A DNA stretch of 64,000 nucleotides from Geodermatophilus ruber (lineage in GTDB: Bacteria > Actinomycetota > Actinomycetes > Mycobacteriales > Geodermatophilaceae). The stretch is taken from assembly GCF_900114385.1 (NCBI RefSeq), contig NZ_FOSW01000009.1, positions 124,001 through 188,000 on the forward strand, given 5' to 3'. The notes under the pieces were generated by a model. The model was not told the origin of the DNA. It saw nothing but the letters and a program-made list of their open reading frames with translations, and did no database searches. Of the stretch, positions 16,001-24,295 are shown piece after piece. Within the stretch, counting starts at the first letter, position 1. Each line of letters begins with the position of its first letter. Position numbers and translations under genes: made by a program.

Positions 16001-17625
16001 CAGATCACCGCGGCCACGACCACGCTGAGGACCAGTCCGGCGACCACCGGGAGGAACAGCTTCCGGGCCAGGGTCGTGACCGGGACGCCGGTGACGCCGG
16101 CGACGGCGATGAGCGACGACCAGATCAGCAACGTGCCGCCGCCGGTCCAGCCCGCGGCGTTCTGGGCGATCGCCGCGAGGGTCGCGGTGTCCGCCCCGGA
16201 GGACGCGGCGAGGGCGTCGGCGAGCCCGCCGGTGAACGGGAGCCCGGCCCAGCCGGAGCCGTCGAGGCCGATGAGCATGCCCGCGATCAGCATCGCGAAC
16301 ATGACCACGACCGAGTTGTCGGGGATGAAGCGCTCGCCGCTGGAGATGACGTCGAAGAGGAAGCCGGGGGCGGTGGCGTCCTCGGGCAGCAGCATGATGC
16401 GCCCGGCGAAGTCGGAGATGCCCACGAGGACGAACCCGGCGACGGGGATCACCACCCCCATGGCCTTGAAGGCGAAGAGCAAGCCGTCGACGAAGTGCTG
16501 GCCGGCACGCTCCAGGCCGTCCGCGCCCGAGGACAGCGTCACGCCGAGCATGAGCAGCAGGGCCAGCCCGCCGACGAGGGCGGCTCCGTACCCGCTCTCG
16601 ACCTCCGGGACCAGGTCGGTGGTCTTGCCCAGGACCAGGTAGACGACGAGGGCGGCGAAGGCCGCCGGAACGGCGATCGCGAAGAACCGTGTCCGTGGCG
16701 CAGCGTTCGCCGCGGCCCCGCCACCGTCCGCGGGTGCGGCGCCGCCGCCGGTGCCGTTGCCGTTGCCGGCCCCTGGTTCCGCGCCGTGGTCGTCGCCGGT
16801 GAGGACGCCGACCTGCTCGGCGGGTGCGTCCGGCCGGCCGGCCGTCCGCAGCGGCTCACCCTTGGTGGTCAGCGCGTCCCCGACGAGGGCCGGGATGCCG
16901 GCCAGCGGCGCCGGAGAGGCGGGCAGGGCCGTGCTCGCGACCGCCTCGCGGTGTCCTGCCCGGCCGCGGCCCTCGGCGAGCACGCGCCCGAGCGAGCCGG
17001 TGCGGACGTACAGCAGGTACGTGAGCGTGATGGCGACCCCGCCCACGACCCAGCTGAGCAGCAGCGCCCGGTCGGCGATCTGGTCGGCGGGCACCCCGGC
17101 GCCGCTGGCCGACAGGCTCGGGCCGACGCCGATGACGTAGTCGGAGGCGAGCGCCATGCCCTGGCCGGCGATGGCGATGGCCATGGCCGCGCCCAGCGGG
17201 GACAGCCCGGCCGCGATGGCGGCCGGCAGCAGGATGGCCGCGAGCAGCGCGAGGGTGGGCGTCGGCCAGAAGACGAGGGAGAGCAGGTAGGTGCCGACGA
17301 AGAGCACGACGTAGGAGACCGGCCCGTTCTTCATCAGCCGGGCCAGGGGGAGGACCATCCGCCGGTCGGCGCCGATCGCGCGCAGCGCCCCGAGCAGCGC
17401 GGTCACGACCGTGAGCACCAGGAAGATGTTCAGCAGCTCCGTGGTGGCCACCATGCTGGCGCTGAAGACCGAGCCGAGACCGTTGAGGAAGTTCCCCGTG
17501 TACAGCCAGGCGGTGACGAACGTGGCGATGACCGCCGGGACGATCACGTTCTTCCGCAGGAGCATCACGACGATCAGCGATGCCACACCTGCCATGTAGA
17601 CCCAGTGCGCTGCAGTCAACTCCAT
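15997..17625 (-). CDS. Multi-pass permease, paralogue of 22567-24240 (542 aa)
   Basis: Large membrane protein with about 12 predicted hydrophobic segments in two halves separated by a Gly/Ala/Pro-rich hydrophilic loop (about residues 215-320). It looks like an ion-transporter-superfamily permease, but I cannot assign a named family. The start [13 protein letters not shown] is nearly the same as that of the second permease (MQLTAAHWVFLAG), and both share AGQGMALxSDYVI and GGGTL(L/V)xWSSL. ATG 17625 is preceded by GGAGG. Coupled to the amidase downstream; substrate likely linked to the island. In the first half WPTP and [13 protein letters not shown] motifs are seen. Confidence 0.75.
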   Translation of the reverse strand: MELTAAHWVYMAGVASLIVVMLLRKNVIVPAVIATFVTAWLYTGNFLNGLGSVFSASMVATTELLNIFLVLTVVTALLGALRAIGADRRMVLPLARLMKNGPVSYVVLFVGTYLLSLVFWPTPTLALLAAILLPAAIAAGLSPLGAAMAIAIAGQGMALASDYVIGVGPSLSASGAGVPADQIADRALLLSWVVGGVAITLTYLLYVRTGSLGRVLAEGRGRAGHREAVASTALPASPAPLAGIPALVGDALTTKGEPLRTAGRPDAPAEQVGVLTGDDHGAEPGAGNGNGTGGGAAPADGGGAAANAAPRTRFFAIAVPAAFAALVVYLVLGKTTDLVPEVESGYGAALVGGLALLLMLGVTLSSGADGLERAGQHFVDGLLFAFKAMGVVIPVAGFVLVGISDFAGRIMLLPEDATAPGFLFDVISSGERFIPDNSVVVMFAMLIAGMLIGLDGSGWAGLPFTGGLADALAASSGADTATLAAIAQNAAGWTGGGTLLIWSSLIAVAGVTGVPVTTLARKLFLPVVAGLVLSVVVAAVIW

Positions 17626-18091
17626 GGTGCCTCCGGGATCGGTCCGCGGGGCCCGGCCGAGCCGGGGACACCGGCCGCCGAGCGGGAACAGCGTGCTGAC
17701 CACCGATGACGCCGGGTGATCACGGCCGACGCTAGCGATGGCCGTGAGGTAGATCACTGACATGCTGCCCAGCGCTGGGAACCGCTTTTGTGCAGCGTGC
17801 CCATGCGGCGCCGAGCGGGTGGTCAGCCCGCCTCCAGTTCGGCAGCAAGACGAGGCAGTGGGGATGAATCCGGGGCGCTGAGACCCGCGAGAAGGCCCGC
17901 GCTACCAGGCGTTGCCCCGGGCGTTGCGGTACCCGACCGATACCCACCAACTCACGCTGTTGCCGAACCCAGCTCGTGGTGAGTACGGCTCATGAGGGTG
18001 ATGGATGGGTCCGTAGGGCGGGCTTTCGCATCGGCGCTTACCGGTTGCGCCGACATCCGGAGCGTTGGGCGCATCTGCGGAGCTGACCGGG
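17626..18091. other. Intergenic region without a convincing gene
   Basis: Holds the presumed promoter of the permease-amidase operon (GGAGG at 17629-17640 on the minus strand) and, at 17952-18002, a palindromic repeat copy. At 17836-17849 the 14-mer AGTTCGGCAGCAAG equals part of one repeat arm at 19759-19772, so a degenerate further copy may lie here. Short open frames in the region lack start signals and coding character. Confidence 0.6.
17952..18002. repeat. Palindromic intergenic repeat, copy A
   Basis: Unit of two arms around the constant centre AGCTCGTGGT. The right arm, GAGTACGGCTCATGAGGGTGA, agrees with copy B in all but one position; the left arm (TCACGCTGTTGCCGAACCC) is degenerate. 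See copies at 18666-18717 and 19727-19776. Confidence 0.7.
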
Positions 18092-18595
18092 TCACACCCC
18101 GACGGCGCCGTCGATGCCCTCCCGGATGAGGTCGGCGTGCCCGTTGTGTCGTGCGTACTCCTGGATCACGTGCACCATCACCCGACGCAGCGAGTACTCC
18201 TCCCCTGACCGGCGGTCGATCCCGATCACGTCCAGGGACTCGGCCGCCTGCTCGATCCGCCGGGCGCGGGCAATCTCGACCTCCCAGGCCGTGAAGGCCT
18301 CCGCCGAGCCGGCATCGTCGGTCCGGTAGGCCACCTGGAAGTCCCCGTCAGGCGACCACACCAGCGGCACGTCCTCCCCGCCGATGACCCGGCGGAACCA
18401 GGACCGTTCCACCTCGGCCATGTGACGGACGAGCCCGAGCAGCGACAGCGACGAGGAGGTCGTCAGGCGGCGCAGGTCGCCGTCGGAGAGCCCCGCGCAC
18501 TTGAGCGCCAGCGTTTCCCGGTGGAACTGGAGGTAGGCGCGCAGGAGCTCGCGCTCGCCCCCGGTGCGGGGGACGTCGGTGCGTTCGAAGGCCAT
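18092..18595 (-). CDS. DinB-like (DUF664) protein (167 aa)
   Basis: DinB/DUF664 four-helix protein, a family of putative metal-dependent, thiol-linked enzymes in actinobacteria. Conserved elements: ELLRAYLQFHRETLALKCAGLSD, LSLLGLVRHMAEVERSWF (first metal His at the start of the second helix) and VMVHVIQEYARHNGHADLIRE (C-terminal HxxH-like metal motif). ATG 18595 is used; the open frame continues 60 codons upstream but runs through palindromic repeat copy B and lacks coding character. A second DinB-like gene at 36444-36959 has the same end motif. Function not established. Confidence 0.82.
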   Translation of the reverse strand: MAFERTDVPRTGGERELLRAYLQFHRETLALKCAGLSDGDLRRLTTSSSLSLLGLVRHMAEVERSWFRRVIGGEDVPLVWSPDGDFQVAYRTDDAGSAEAFTAWEVEIARARRIEQAAESLDVIGIDRRSGEEYSLRRVMVHVIQEYARHNGHADLIREGIDGAVGV

Positions 18596-18665
18596 CCGCG
18601 CACCCTGCCAGGTCCCGCCGTCCTCAGCTGACCTCACCGCGCGGCCGGAAAGTGGACCCACGGCA

Positions 18666-18717
18666 TCACCCTCTTCAGCCGTACTCAGCTCGTGGCGAGT
18701 ACGGCTAATGAGGGTGA
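18666..18717. repeat. Palindromic intergenic repeat, copy B (near-perfect hairpin)
   Basis: Arms of 21 bp at 18666-18686 and 18697-18717 pair at 19 positions around AGCTCGTGGC. It lies 70-120 bp upstream of the DinB-like start. Same family as copies A and C. Confidence 0.8.
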
Positions 18718-18796
18718 CAGATCGGGCTAGCTCCGCGGATGCGAGCGCCCGAGATGCGGTCAGGACGTCTGGCACGGGGAGCCCTCGAAACTCGCC

Positions 18797-19090
18797 CTAA
18801 GCGCCCCACCAAGGGGCAGAGGGGCCCTGGGAAACGCCCCGGTTGTGTCGGTGCGTGATGAGTTGCTGAGGGGCTATGAGTAGAACGACGGCGGACCCGA
18901 ACGCCCACTGGCTGTTAGCCAGGATCGCGCCGATGACGGCGACGGCAACACCGGCCAGTCCGATGGTCAGCGAGGCGCCGAACCTCGCGTTCTGGGTCTG
19001 GGGGACCGTCTGGCCCGGATTTGATCCCACGAGAAGGGCTGCAGCGGATGCAGTCACCACGCAGCCAATGATGATGAGAATCCAGCCCAC
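18797..19090 (-). CDS. Small hypothetical membrane protein (97 aa)
   Basis: Predicted protein with two hydrophobic segments (GWILIIIGCVVTASAAALLVG, residues 2-22; ASLTIGLAGVAVAVIGAILA, 39-58) and a third weaker one (SAVVLLIAP). The start is GTG 19090 with only a poor ribosome site. GC content is visibly lower than in neighbours. I do not recognise the family. It could be a real small membrane protein in an AT-richer, repeat-bearing stretch; coding status is moderately supported by the clear membrane pattern. Confidence 0.5.
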   Translation of the reverse strand: MGWILIIIGCVVTASAAALLVGSNPGQTVPQTQNARFGASLTIGLAGVAVAVIGAILANSQWAFGSAVVLLIAPQQLITHRHNRGVSQGPSAPWWGA

Positions 19091-19224
19091 GTCTGGATCT
19101 TGCCGCAGCAGACAGCGTGCTGCTGCTTCATCTGGAGTCGTTATGCCGAAGGCTGGACCCCTGGCCCGATCAAGAGATCCGGAGGAGGTTAGGACGAACT
19201 GGACCTCTAACTAGTCCGCGACGG

Positions 19225-19245
19225 TGTCCCATAGGCCGCCCTCTG
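19225..19245. repeat. Direct repeat, left copy (21 bp)
   Basis: TGTCCCATAGGCCGCCCTCT begins here; the copy at 19672-19692 differs at one position (ATA against AAA). The two copies flank the small gene 19327-19656. GTCCGCGACGG also occurs beside both, just before the left copy and just after the right one. Confidence 0.7.
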
Positions 19246-19326
19246 TCCCATAGCGGCCCACTTAGGGACACCTCTTGGCCAGGGATAGGCGGATGCAGCC
19301 GTGGCGGGGAAGAGCACGATGCCCGT

Positions 19327-19656
19327 GTGAGTAAGGAGCAGAAGAAGCCGAAGGGCGGCGGCCGGTCGCCGCAGGAGTACGGCATCGTCGCGCGCTTCGC
19401 TGACGGCTCATGGTCGTACTACTTCCGCGACGACCGGTATCACGACGACCAGGGCCGGCCACACGAGCGATGGGGTAGAGAGTCCCAGGCGACCCGCTTC
19501 TCCTCGGAGACCGACGCCCAGCGGATTGCCGGAGGGATGCGGGTCAGCTTGGCCGTGAAGGCGTACCACGTGGTGCCCCTGCCTCCTCCTGTACCGCAGA
19601 AGCGCAACGCCCCGACCTCGACTCAACACCCGCCGCCGACGCAGCGCTCGTGGTGA
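19327..19656 (+). CDS. Hypothetical protein, lysine-rich start (109 aa)
   Basis: Small predicted protein: a basic N-terminus (SKEQKKPKGGGR), then a compact aromatic-rich part (EYGIVARFADGSWSYYFRDD) and a variable Pro-rich tail. The GTG at 19327 is chosen because coding character begins there; the frame is open upstream to 19117 but that part is not protein-like. No family recognised. It is flanked by near-identical 21-bp direct repeats about 430 bp apart, so the gene may have moved or duplicated as a unit. Confidence 0.5.
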   Translation: MSKEQKKPKGGGRSPQEYGIVARFADGSWSYYFRDDRYHDDQGRPHERWGRESQATRFSSETDAQRIAGGMRVSLAVKAYHVVPLPPPVPQKRNAPTSTQHPPPTQRSW

Positions 19657-19671
19657 CGGTCGTCGGCGGAC

Positions 19672-19692
19672 TGTCCCAAAGGCCGCCCTCTG
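19672..19692. repeat. Direct repeat, right copy (21 bp)
   Basis: Matches 19225-19245 in 20 of 21 positions, same orientation, with the small gene 19327-19656 between the copies. Confidence 0.7.
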
Positions 19693-19726
19693 GGCGAGTC
19701 CGCGACGGGCAGTTAGCCCGATGCGA

Positions 19727-19776
19727 TCACCCTCATTAGCCGTACTCAGCTCGTGGTGAGTTCGGCAGCAAGGTGA
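19727..19776. repeat. Palindromic intergenic repeat, copy C
   Basis: Left arm (19727-19747) differs from that of copy B at two positions; centre AGCTCGTGGT is identical to copy A. The right arm has the alternative form GAGTTCGGCAGCAAGGTGA, part of which recurs at 17836-17849. Confidence 0.75.
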
Positions 19777-20001
19777 CCTGCGGGTGGGGAACTTCGGTTC
19801 TGGCCAGAGCGACGTCGCGAAGTACCAGGGCCGCACTGAGGGCGTGGCATCGATGCCGAGGCCCGAGAGCTCACCTCGGTGCGCGAGCGCGTGCAGCACC
19901 GATCAGTTCTGCCTTCCTGCATGGTCCCTACGGGCGACGCGCCACGTGGCGCCACTGAAGACCGAGGGCCATGCGGCCCCCTCTCGGAAAGGACCCCGCA
20001 G

Positions 20002-20586
20002 ATGCGCACCCTGATCTACACCGCCTTCGTCTCCCTCGACGGCGTCGTCGACTCCCCCGGCGGCGGCACGCCCAGCGAGGCCCACCGCAGTGGCGGCTGG
20101 ACGTACAAGGACATCGACTTCCTGCCCGAGGCCTACGAGCTGAAAGGTCGCGAGCAGGAGGAGGCCGGCGCCCTGATGCTGGGCCGGATCAGCTACCAGG
20201 CGTTCAGCCCCGTCTGGCCGTCGATGACCGAGGAGTTCCCCCGGTACAACGCGATGCCGAAGTACGTCGTGTCCACCACCCTCACCGAGGATGCACTGGT
20301 CGACAACTGGGGCGAGCAGACCATCCTCCGCTCGCTCGACGACGTCGCGACGCTCAAGGAGACCGACAGCGGCCCGATCAGCGTGCACGGCAGCGCCACG
20401 CTCGCTCGCAACCTGTCCGACGCCGGCCTGATCGACCGCTACCACCTACTGGTGTTCCCGGTCCTGCTCGGCGCCGGCAAGCGCATGTTCAGCGACACCG
20501 ACAAGGACAAGCAGATGCTGAAGGTCGTGGAATCAGAGACCTACGCCAACGGCATCACGAAGCTGGTCTACGACGTGGTGCGTTGA
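20002..20586 (+). CDS. Dihydrofolate reductase / RibD C-terminal family protein (194 aa)
   Basis: Single-domain protein of the RibD C-terminal/dihydrofolate-reductase-like fold. Motifs: TAFVSLDGVVDSPGGG at the N-terminus, GALMLGRISYQAF, YVVSTTL, ISVHGSATLARNL and HLLVFPVLLGAGKRMF, as in the actinobacterial YyaP/YwjB-like group. True folate activity is not implied; these proteins are NADPH-dependent reductases of mostly unknown substrate. ATG 20002 is preceded by AAAGGA. Its 3' end overlaps the convergent remnant gene. Confidence 0.85.
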   Translation: MRTLIYTAFVSLDGVVDSPGGGTPSEAHRSGGWTYKDIDFLPEAYELKGREQEEAGALMLGRISYQAFSPVWPSMTEEFPRYNAMPKYVVSTTLTEDALVDNWGEQTILRSLDDVATLKETDSGPISVHGSATLARNLSDAGLIDRYHLLVFPVLLGAGKRMFSDTDKDKQMLKVVESETYANGITKLVYDVVR

Positions 20587-20881
20587 TCCGGGTTCAGGCG
20601 GTGCGGTCTCCGTCTTGCCTGGGGTACGTCCTCGTCTGATGCAGGTCGGTGGCGTTCATCGGGTCGGGGAGGATGTCCGTCGTCCTCGAAGAAGCCGGCC
20701 TCTTCCAGGAGTTGGTCGAGCGCTTCGCGGACTGGCCGGCCGTCACGGTGGTACAGGCGCAGCCGCCGCTCCCGTCCTCGGGGAGGTCGAAGTTCCCAGC
20801 CATGCTCCGCAGCGGGCGTCGGGCCTCGGCGAGGTACTCCTCCTCGGTGTCGGACGGAACGCCCTGCTTGGTTCGAGCCAC
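20568..20881 (-). pseudogene. Frameshifted small hypothetical gene
   Basis: Two minus-strand frames look like halves of one protein. The first begins at GTG 20881 (ARTKQGVPSDTEEEYLAEAR, then NFDLPED) and loses coding character near 20783. The second continues at once in another frame (RERRLRLYHRDGRPVREALD, QLLEEAGFFEDD) to a stop at 20568. Insertion of one base near GACGGGAGC (about 20778-20786) would fuse them. Either a true frameshift mutation or a sequencing error. No family recognised. GGAGG upstream of the GTG supports an originally translated gene. Confidence 0.6.
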
Positions 20882-20923
20882 GGGAGCTCCTCCGTTCGTT
20901 GATGGTTGGGACGTCCCCAACCA

Positions 20924-22387
20924 TCACCGCACTGGGCCCGCCTCGACGGCCGGCGTCGGGGCGGCGGACGGGGCTCCCGGTTCCGCGGCCGGCGCGACCT
21001 CGCGGCCGAGGAAGCTGAGCACCAACCCGAGCACGGCGATCGCGGCGCACCCGGCGAACAGCACGCCCAGGGCGTCGGGGTAGGCCGCGGCCACGCCGGC
21101 GGCGCCGACGGAGGCACCCACGAACCGCATCATGTTGAACAGCCCGAGGCCGGCGCCGCGCTGACCGGCCGGCGAGCGGGTGGCGCCGGAGAGCGACGGC
21201 GTCTGCACCAGCGCGACTCCGAGACCGGCGACGACGAGCACGACCGCGAACGGCAGCGCCGCCGTCGCCCCCGTCCCGAGCAGCACGGCCAGCGCGACGG
21301 ACACGCCCAGCAGCACGCCCAGCCCGGTGCGCAGCACCGGCCGGGGGCCGATCCGGTCGGCGAGCAGGCCGACCAGCGGTGCGGAGGCCGCCCAGACCAC
21401 CGGCAGCAGGAAGACCAGCAACCCGGTCGCCGTGCCCGAGAGCCCGGCGACGCCGGTGAGGTGCAGCGGCACCGCGACCAGCGCCGCCACCAGCGTCACC
21501 TGCTGCACGAAGACGCCGGTCGCGCTGCGCAGCCAGCGGATCTCCACCAGCAGCCGCGGGTCGATGAACGGCCGCGCCCGGCGCAGCCCCGAGCGGGCGA
21601 AGCCCGCGAGGGCGGCCAGGCCGAGCAGGAGCCCGCCCAGGGGCAGCCACAGCGGGACGCCGTCCTGCGGTGCGACCGTCAGCGCACCCATGACCAGCGC
21701 CACCCCGGCGGTAAGGAAGCCCAAGCCGAGGGCGTCGATCGGTACCCGGGTGCCGGAGTCACGCGGGACGACGACGACCGCCAGCACCAGGACGGCGACG
21801 GTGACCGGCGTCAGGACCCAGAAGATGGACCGCCAGCCGGCGGCGTCGGCGAGGAGCCCGCCGATCGGCGGGCCGATCGCCTGGCCGATGCCGTTGGCCG
21901 CGCCCCAGCCCCCCATGACCCGGTTCCGCCGGTCCGCCGGCCAGGCCCGGGCCAGCATCCCCATCACCGCCACCGGCACCAGCGCGCAGCCCAGGCCCTG
22001 CACGGCGCGCGCCGCGACCAGCCAGGGGGGGCCCGGCGCCAGCGCCGCGCCGACGGTGCCGGCCAGCAGCACGGTCAGCGCCAGCATGATCGTGCGGCGC
22101 CGGCCCAGCCGGTCGCTGACCCAGCCGGTCAGCGGCATGCTCACCGCCAGCACCAGCAGCGTCGCCGAGGCGACGAGGACGCCCTGGGTCACCGGCGCGG
22201 ACAGGTCGTCGGTGATCTGCCGCAGCGGCACGTTGACGACGTTGTTGCTGATCGTGCCGAGGACGGTGGCGCCCAGCAGCGCGGCGAGCAGCCAGCCGGC
22301 CCGCGGGGGGGATGTCTGCTCCGGTGCGGGTCCGGAGGGAGCCGGAGCCGCCGAGGACCGCTCCCGCTCCGTCGAGATCCCGGCCAC
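20924..22387 (-). CDS. MFS transporter, DHA2-type drug exporter (487 aa)
   Basis: Major facilitator with about 14 predicted membrane helices, typical of the DHA2 (QacA/EmrB-like) proton antiporters. Helix 2-3 loop shows GWVSDRLGRRRTIM (motif A) and helix 5 VMGGWGAANGIGQAIGPPIGGLLAD (motif C region). GTG 22387 with GGGGGAGG upstream is preferred over GTG 22441, which would add a non-hydrophobic tail. It is divergent from permease 2 across 22388-22566. Substrate unknown. A truncated remnant gene follows 42 bp downstream. Confidence 0.87.
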   Translation of the reverse strand: MAGISTERERSSAAPAPSGPAPEQTSPPRAGWLLAALLGATVLGTISNNVVNVPLRQITDDLSAPVTQGVLVASATLLVLAVSMPLTGWVSDRLGRRRTIMLALTVLLAGTVGAALAPGPPWLVAARAVQGLGCALVPVAVMGMLARAWPADRRNRVMGGWGAANGIGQAIGPPIGGLLADAAGWRSIFWVLTPVTVAVLVLAVVVVPRDSGTRVPIDALGLGFLTAGVALVMGALTVAPQDGVPLWLPLGGLLLGLAALAGFARSGLRRARPFIDPRLLVEIRWLRSATGVFVQQVTLVAALVAVPLHLTGVAGLSGTATGLLVFLLPVVWAASAPLVGLLADRIGPRPVLRTGLGVLLGVSVALAVLLGTGATAALPFAVVLVVAGLGVALVQTPSLSGATRSPAGQRGAGLGLFNMMRFVGASVGAAGVAAAYPDALGVLFAGCAAIAVLGLVLSFLGREVAPAAEPGAPSAAPTPAVEAGPVR

Positions 22388-22566
22388 CGGCGTCCTCCCC
22401 CTGTCCTTTCGCCCGACGGAGCTCAGCGTGCCAACCTGCACAGCTCGCTACCACGGCACGCTGCACATTCCGGGGTGGGGCGAGTGTGCACATCGCTCAT
22501 GGACGGCACCCGGACGATCCGGGACCTTTGCTCTCCATCACATTGGGCTCACCCCTAGGGGCGTCG
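22388..22566. promoter_or_regulatory. Divergent promoter region of exporter and permease 2
   Basis: 179 bp between divergent starts. It contains TGTGCAC at 22485-22491, the core of the motif found at 5748 and 12838, but the flanking TTTGACC is not conserved. The core is 76 bp from the permease start, comparable to its distance in the oxygenase promoter. Weak evidence for shared control. Confidence 0.3.
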
Positions 22567-24240
22567 ATGCAACTGACAGCAGCGCACTGGGTCTTCCTGG
22601 CCGGTGTCGTCGTCATCCTGGCGACGATGATCATGCGCAAGAACATCGTGGTGCCGGCCGTCATCGCCACGTTCCTGACCGCGCTGGTCTACACGGGAAG
22701 TCTGGCGACGGGGTTGTCCTCGGTCTTCAACGCGAGCCTGGTCGCCGCGACCAGCCTCTTCAGCATCTTCCTGATCATCGCGATGGTCACCGCGATGCTG
22801 CGGTCGCTCGAAGGGCTCGGCGCCGACCGGAGGATGGTCGCGCCGTTCCGAAGGGTCATGCGCAACGGGCACCTGGCGTTCTGGACGCTGGTGATCGTCA
22901 CGTACTTCATCTCGCTGTTCTTCTGGCCGACGCCGGCGGTGCCCCTGATCGGGGCCGTCCTGGTCCCGGTGGCCATCCGGGCGGGACTGCGGCCGCTGGC
23001 CGCCGGGTTCACCGTCGCGATCGCCGGCCAGGGCATGGCGCTGTCCTCGGACTACGTGATCCGCGTGGCGCCGGGGCTGTCGGCGACCGCGGCCAACGCC
23101 GACCCCGCCGTGGTCGCCGACCGCGCGTTCGTCCTGTCGCTGATCGTCGGCGGCATCGCCCTGGCCATCGGCTACGCCATGGAGATCCGCAACATCCGCC
23201 GCCCCTCGGACCAGTGGCTCGACGAGTGGGACGCAGCCGCCGACCGCCGGTCCGACTCGGCCGAGGCCGACCCGGACGCCGACCGACCGGAGGGCCCCGC
23301 AGGCGGGGGGACCGCCGGGGGCGGCGGGGCGGTGGGCGCCGGTGGCCGCCCGACCGGCCCGGCCACGGTCGCCGCGGAGCGGGAGCTCGTCGGGGCCGGC
23401 GCCGGTTCTCCGGTGCCGCTCAACTCGGCGGGGGAGCCGCGGATCGTGGGCCACGGTGTCGCGCTGCGCGGCACGCCGGCCGGGGAGCCGGTCCCGGCCG
23501 AGGCGCACACGGTGACCGTCGTGGACAAGCCCGCGGCGTCGAAGTTCTTCGCGGTCTTCGTGCCGCTGGCCTACCTGGCGCTGATCATCTACCTGGTGAT
23601 CGCCAGCGTCTCCGACGCGGTGCCGGACCTGCAGGGCGGCGACGCGGCGGCGCTGGTCGGCGGGATCGCGCTGCTCACCGTCTTCGGGGCCGCGTTCGCC
23701 CGGGACCGGAGCACCTTCATGGAGACCTCCGCCGAGCACATCGTCGACGGCCTGGTCTTCGCCTTCAAGGCGATGGGCGTGGTCCTGCCGATCGCCGGGT
23801 TCTTCTTCCTGGGCAACGGGGAGTTCTCCGGCCAGATCATGAGCCTCGGCGAGGGCGTCACCGGACCGGCGTTCCTGTACGACCTGGTGGTCGCCGGCCA
23901 GGACCAGCTGCCGGCCAGCGGGCTGATCACCGCCTTCGGGATCCTGCTCGTCGGCCTCATCGCCGGGCTCGAGGGCTCGGGCTTCTCCGGCCTGCCGCTC
24001 ACCGGCTCGCTCGCCGGCTCGCTCGCCGAGGGGGCGGGCGTCAGCAGCCCGACGCTGGCGGCCATCGGCCAGATGGGCAACATCTGGTCCGGCGGCGGCA
24101 CGCTGGTCGCCTGGTCCTCGCTGCTCGCCGTCGCCGGATTCGTCCGGGTGCCGGCGGTGGAGCTGGCGCGGCGGTGTTTCCTGCCGGTCATGGCCGGGCT
24201 GGTGGTGGCCACGCTTTTCGGGGTGCTGGTCCTCGGTTAG
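22567..24240 (+). CDS. Multi-pass permease, paralogue of 15997-17625 (557 aa)
   Basis: Paralogue of the amidase-linked permease, with the same two-half architecture and the same signature segments ([57 protein letters not shown]). The central loop (about residues 220-320) is again hydrophilic and Gly/Ala/Pro-rich but differs in sequence. Twelve or so hydrophobic segments. ATG 22567 follows TAGGGG. Monocistronic: a strong hairpin follows directly after its stop. Probably carries a related substrate to that of the island permease; family not identified. Confidence 0.75.
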   Translation: MQLTAAHWVFLAGVVVILATMIMRKNIVVPAVIATFLTALVYTGSLATGLSSVFNASLVAATSLFSIFLIIAMVTAMLRSLEGLGADRRMVAPFRRVMRNGHLAFWTLVIVTYFISLFFWPTPAVPLIGAVLVPVAIRAGLRPLAAGFTVAIAGQGMALSSDYVIRVAPGLSATAANADPAVVADRAFVLSLIVGGIALAIGYAMEIRNIRRPSDQWLDEWDAAADRRSDSAEADPDADRPEGPAGGGTAGGGGAVGAGGRPTGPATVAAERELVGAGAGSPVPLNSAGEPRIVGHGVALRGTPAGEPVPAEAHTVTVVDKPAASKFFAVFVPLAYLALIIYLVIASVSDAVPDLQGGDAAALVGGIALLTVFGAAFARDRSTFMETSAEHIVDGLVFAFKAMGVVLPIAGFFFLGNGEFSGQIMSLGEGVTGPAFLYDLVVAGQDQLPASGLITAFGILLVGLIAGLEGSGFSGLPLTGSLAGSLAEGAGVSSPTLAAIGQMGNIWSGGGTLVAWSSLLAVAGFVRVPAVELARRCFLPVMAGLVVATLFGVLVLG

Positions 24241-24245
24241 TCCCG

Positions 24246-24295
24246 CACGTGCAGCAGCCCCGGTCCACGTCGTCGGGCCGGGGCTGCTGCACGTG
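24246..24295. terminator. Strong hairpin terminator
   Basis: Perfect 18-bp arms, 24246-24263 and 24278-24295, beginning CACGTGCAGCAGCCCC, with a 14-base loop. It starts 6 bp after the permease 2 stop and abuts the stop of the convergent small gene, so it probably ends both transcripts. No U tract, as is common in actinobacteria. Confidence 0.85.

Larger units (their letters stand above)
19657..20001. other. Repeat-bearing intergenic region
   Basis: Contains the right 21-bp direct repeat (19672-19692), palindromic repeat copy C (19727-19776) and the promoter region of the reductase-like gene at 20002, whose ribosome site AAAGGA is at 19989-19994. No gene seen. Confidence 0.6.

Noticed and set aside
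17787..17793. TTGTGCA before the amidase-permease operon as a further PucR site
   Set aside because: Only six or seven bases match, in inverse orientation relative to the gene, and about 165 bp from the start; expected by chance.
20594..20920. Intact 108-aa minus-strand gene
   Set aside because: Second half has no coding character in this frame, while another frame continues the sensible protein; treated as a frameshifted gene instead.
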